This document shows positions 63,749-64,000 of a stretch of 64,000 bases of DNA, one piece after another. A program made the position numbers and the translations under genes. Position 1 is the stretch's first letter. Each line of letters opens with the position of its first letter. A model generated the notes under the pieces. The model made no database searches and was not told where the DNA came from. It saw nothing but the letters and a program-made list of their open reading frames with translations. This DNA is from DAIDKA01 sp963726995 (GTDB lineage: Bacteria > Pseudomonadota > Gammaproteobacteria > Steroidobacterales > Steroidobacteraceae): contig CAVSEP010000005.1 in NCBI GenBank assembly GCA_963726995.1, forward strand, positions 62,001-126,000, read 5' to 3'.

Positions 63749-64000
63749 ATGAAGATCCAATCCAAGCTCGCAATGGTGGCGGTGGTTGCTGCCGGTAGCG
63801 CCTGGGCGGCCGCGCCGCAACAATTGGTCATTCCACCGGCGCTGAACCCGGTCTCGGTGCCTAGTACCGTGATCGATTTGTATTCCCTACAACCGGCCTT
63901 GCAGGCCACGATCCCCGCCAAGGCGGTAGCGGTCGCACTATCCGGCGACAACATCGGACTTGGGGGGCTGCCGATGCTGCACCCGACTTCTGTCCTCACC
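63749..64000 (+). CDS. Exported protein, partial at window end
   Basis: The first 84 residues of a gene that runs off the window. ATG 63749 has GGGGAG upstream and begins a signal peptide (KIQSKLAMVAVVAAGSAWAA). The mature part (PQQLVIPPALNPVSVPSTVIDLYSLQPALQATIPAKAVAVALSG) is too short to assign. The 214-base gap before it contains a G+C hairpin (GGCCTGCC 63589-63596 with GGCAGGCC 63608-63615) without a T-run, perhaps ending the caspase transcript. Confidence 0.6.
   Translation, partial: MKIQSKLAMVAVVAAGSAWAAAPQQLVIPPALNPVSVPSTVIDLYSLQPALQATIPAKAVAVALSGDNIGLGGLPMLHPTSVLT

Noticed and set aside
1..64000. CRISPR arrays, insertion sequences, prophage or rRNA genes
   Set aside because: I saw no regularly spaced repeats, transposase, integrase or phage-type proteins, or rRNA-like sequence.

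Overview
The window is GC-rich, densely packed DNA from a proteobacterial chromosome. TonB-dependent uptake, Tat and Sec signal peptides, AraC and MarR regulators, and many SDR, P450, GMC and NTF2-like genes suggest a catabolically versatile Gammaproteobacterium, perhaps in the Nevskiales/Steroidobacterales neighbourhood. That placement is inferred from gene content only. I found no rRNA, tRNA, insertion sequence, phage or CRISPR. Much of the window looks like accessory catabolism of terpenoid, steroid or aromatic-type compounds, but no substrate can be read from the sequence.

Layout. 0.2-1.3 kb: Tat-exported SDR. 1.3-6.7 kb (minus): MFS transporter, small zinc-ribbon protein, hyuA and hyuB, resembling a three-part ketone carboxylase/hydantoinase. 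6.8-12.6 kb: Tat orphan, VOC protein, unusual SDR, YkgJ-type protein, DUF1348 protein, exported SDR and a RHH/MazF-type toxin-antitoxin pair in an AT-rich patch. 12.7-15.5 kb: TonB receptor, divergent from an AraC regulator. 16.8-23.9 kb: a tight operon with two phenylphosphate-synthase-like (split PEP synthase) subunits, biotin carrier, biotin carboxylase, TIM-barrel carboxyltransferase and HAD phosphatase. 23.9-26.7 kb (minus): SDR, GDSL hydrolase and an unknown protein. 26.8-34.5 kb: a catabolic operon-like run of SDR, metallo-hydrolase, beta-hydroxyacid dehydrogenase, CMD protein, serine hydrolase, GMC oxidase, second metallo-hydrolase and P450. 34.6-43.1 kb: FAD oxidoreductase with SDR, Tat amidohydrolase, GST, CocE-type hydrolase, MarR and several NTF2-like proteins. 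43.1-45.2 kb: alkylation repair (Ogt and Ada-AlkA). 45.2-59.6 kb: UMF1-type transporter, alpha/beta hydrolase, zincin-TPR protein, SMP-30 plus carotenoid oxygenase, aldehyde dehydrogenase and three related secreted proteins of unknown function. 59.8-63.5 kb: exported WD40-caspase protein. The window ends inside another exported protein.

The most interesting system is the 16.8-23.9 kb operon. A PEP-synthase-type ATP-dependent phosphorylating pair and a HAD phosphatase sit with a complete biotin-dependent carboxylase, not with the UbiD-type carboxylase of anaerobic phenol metabolism. I infer a phosphorylation-assisted, biotin-dependent carboxylation of an enolisable ketone or phenolic substrate, under the AraC regulator and possibly fed by the divergent TonB receptor.

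Caution. Ten otherwise intact genes contain reading-frame breaks, 21 in all. Every one is consistent with a single extra base, usually in or beside a short homopolymer, and 18 of them lie between 17.5 and 26.2 kb. After correction each protein has an ordinary family length. I think insertion-type sequencing or assembly errors are more likely than gene decay. I annotate these as full-length genes and give the approximate position of each break.
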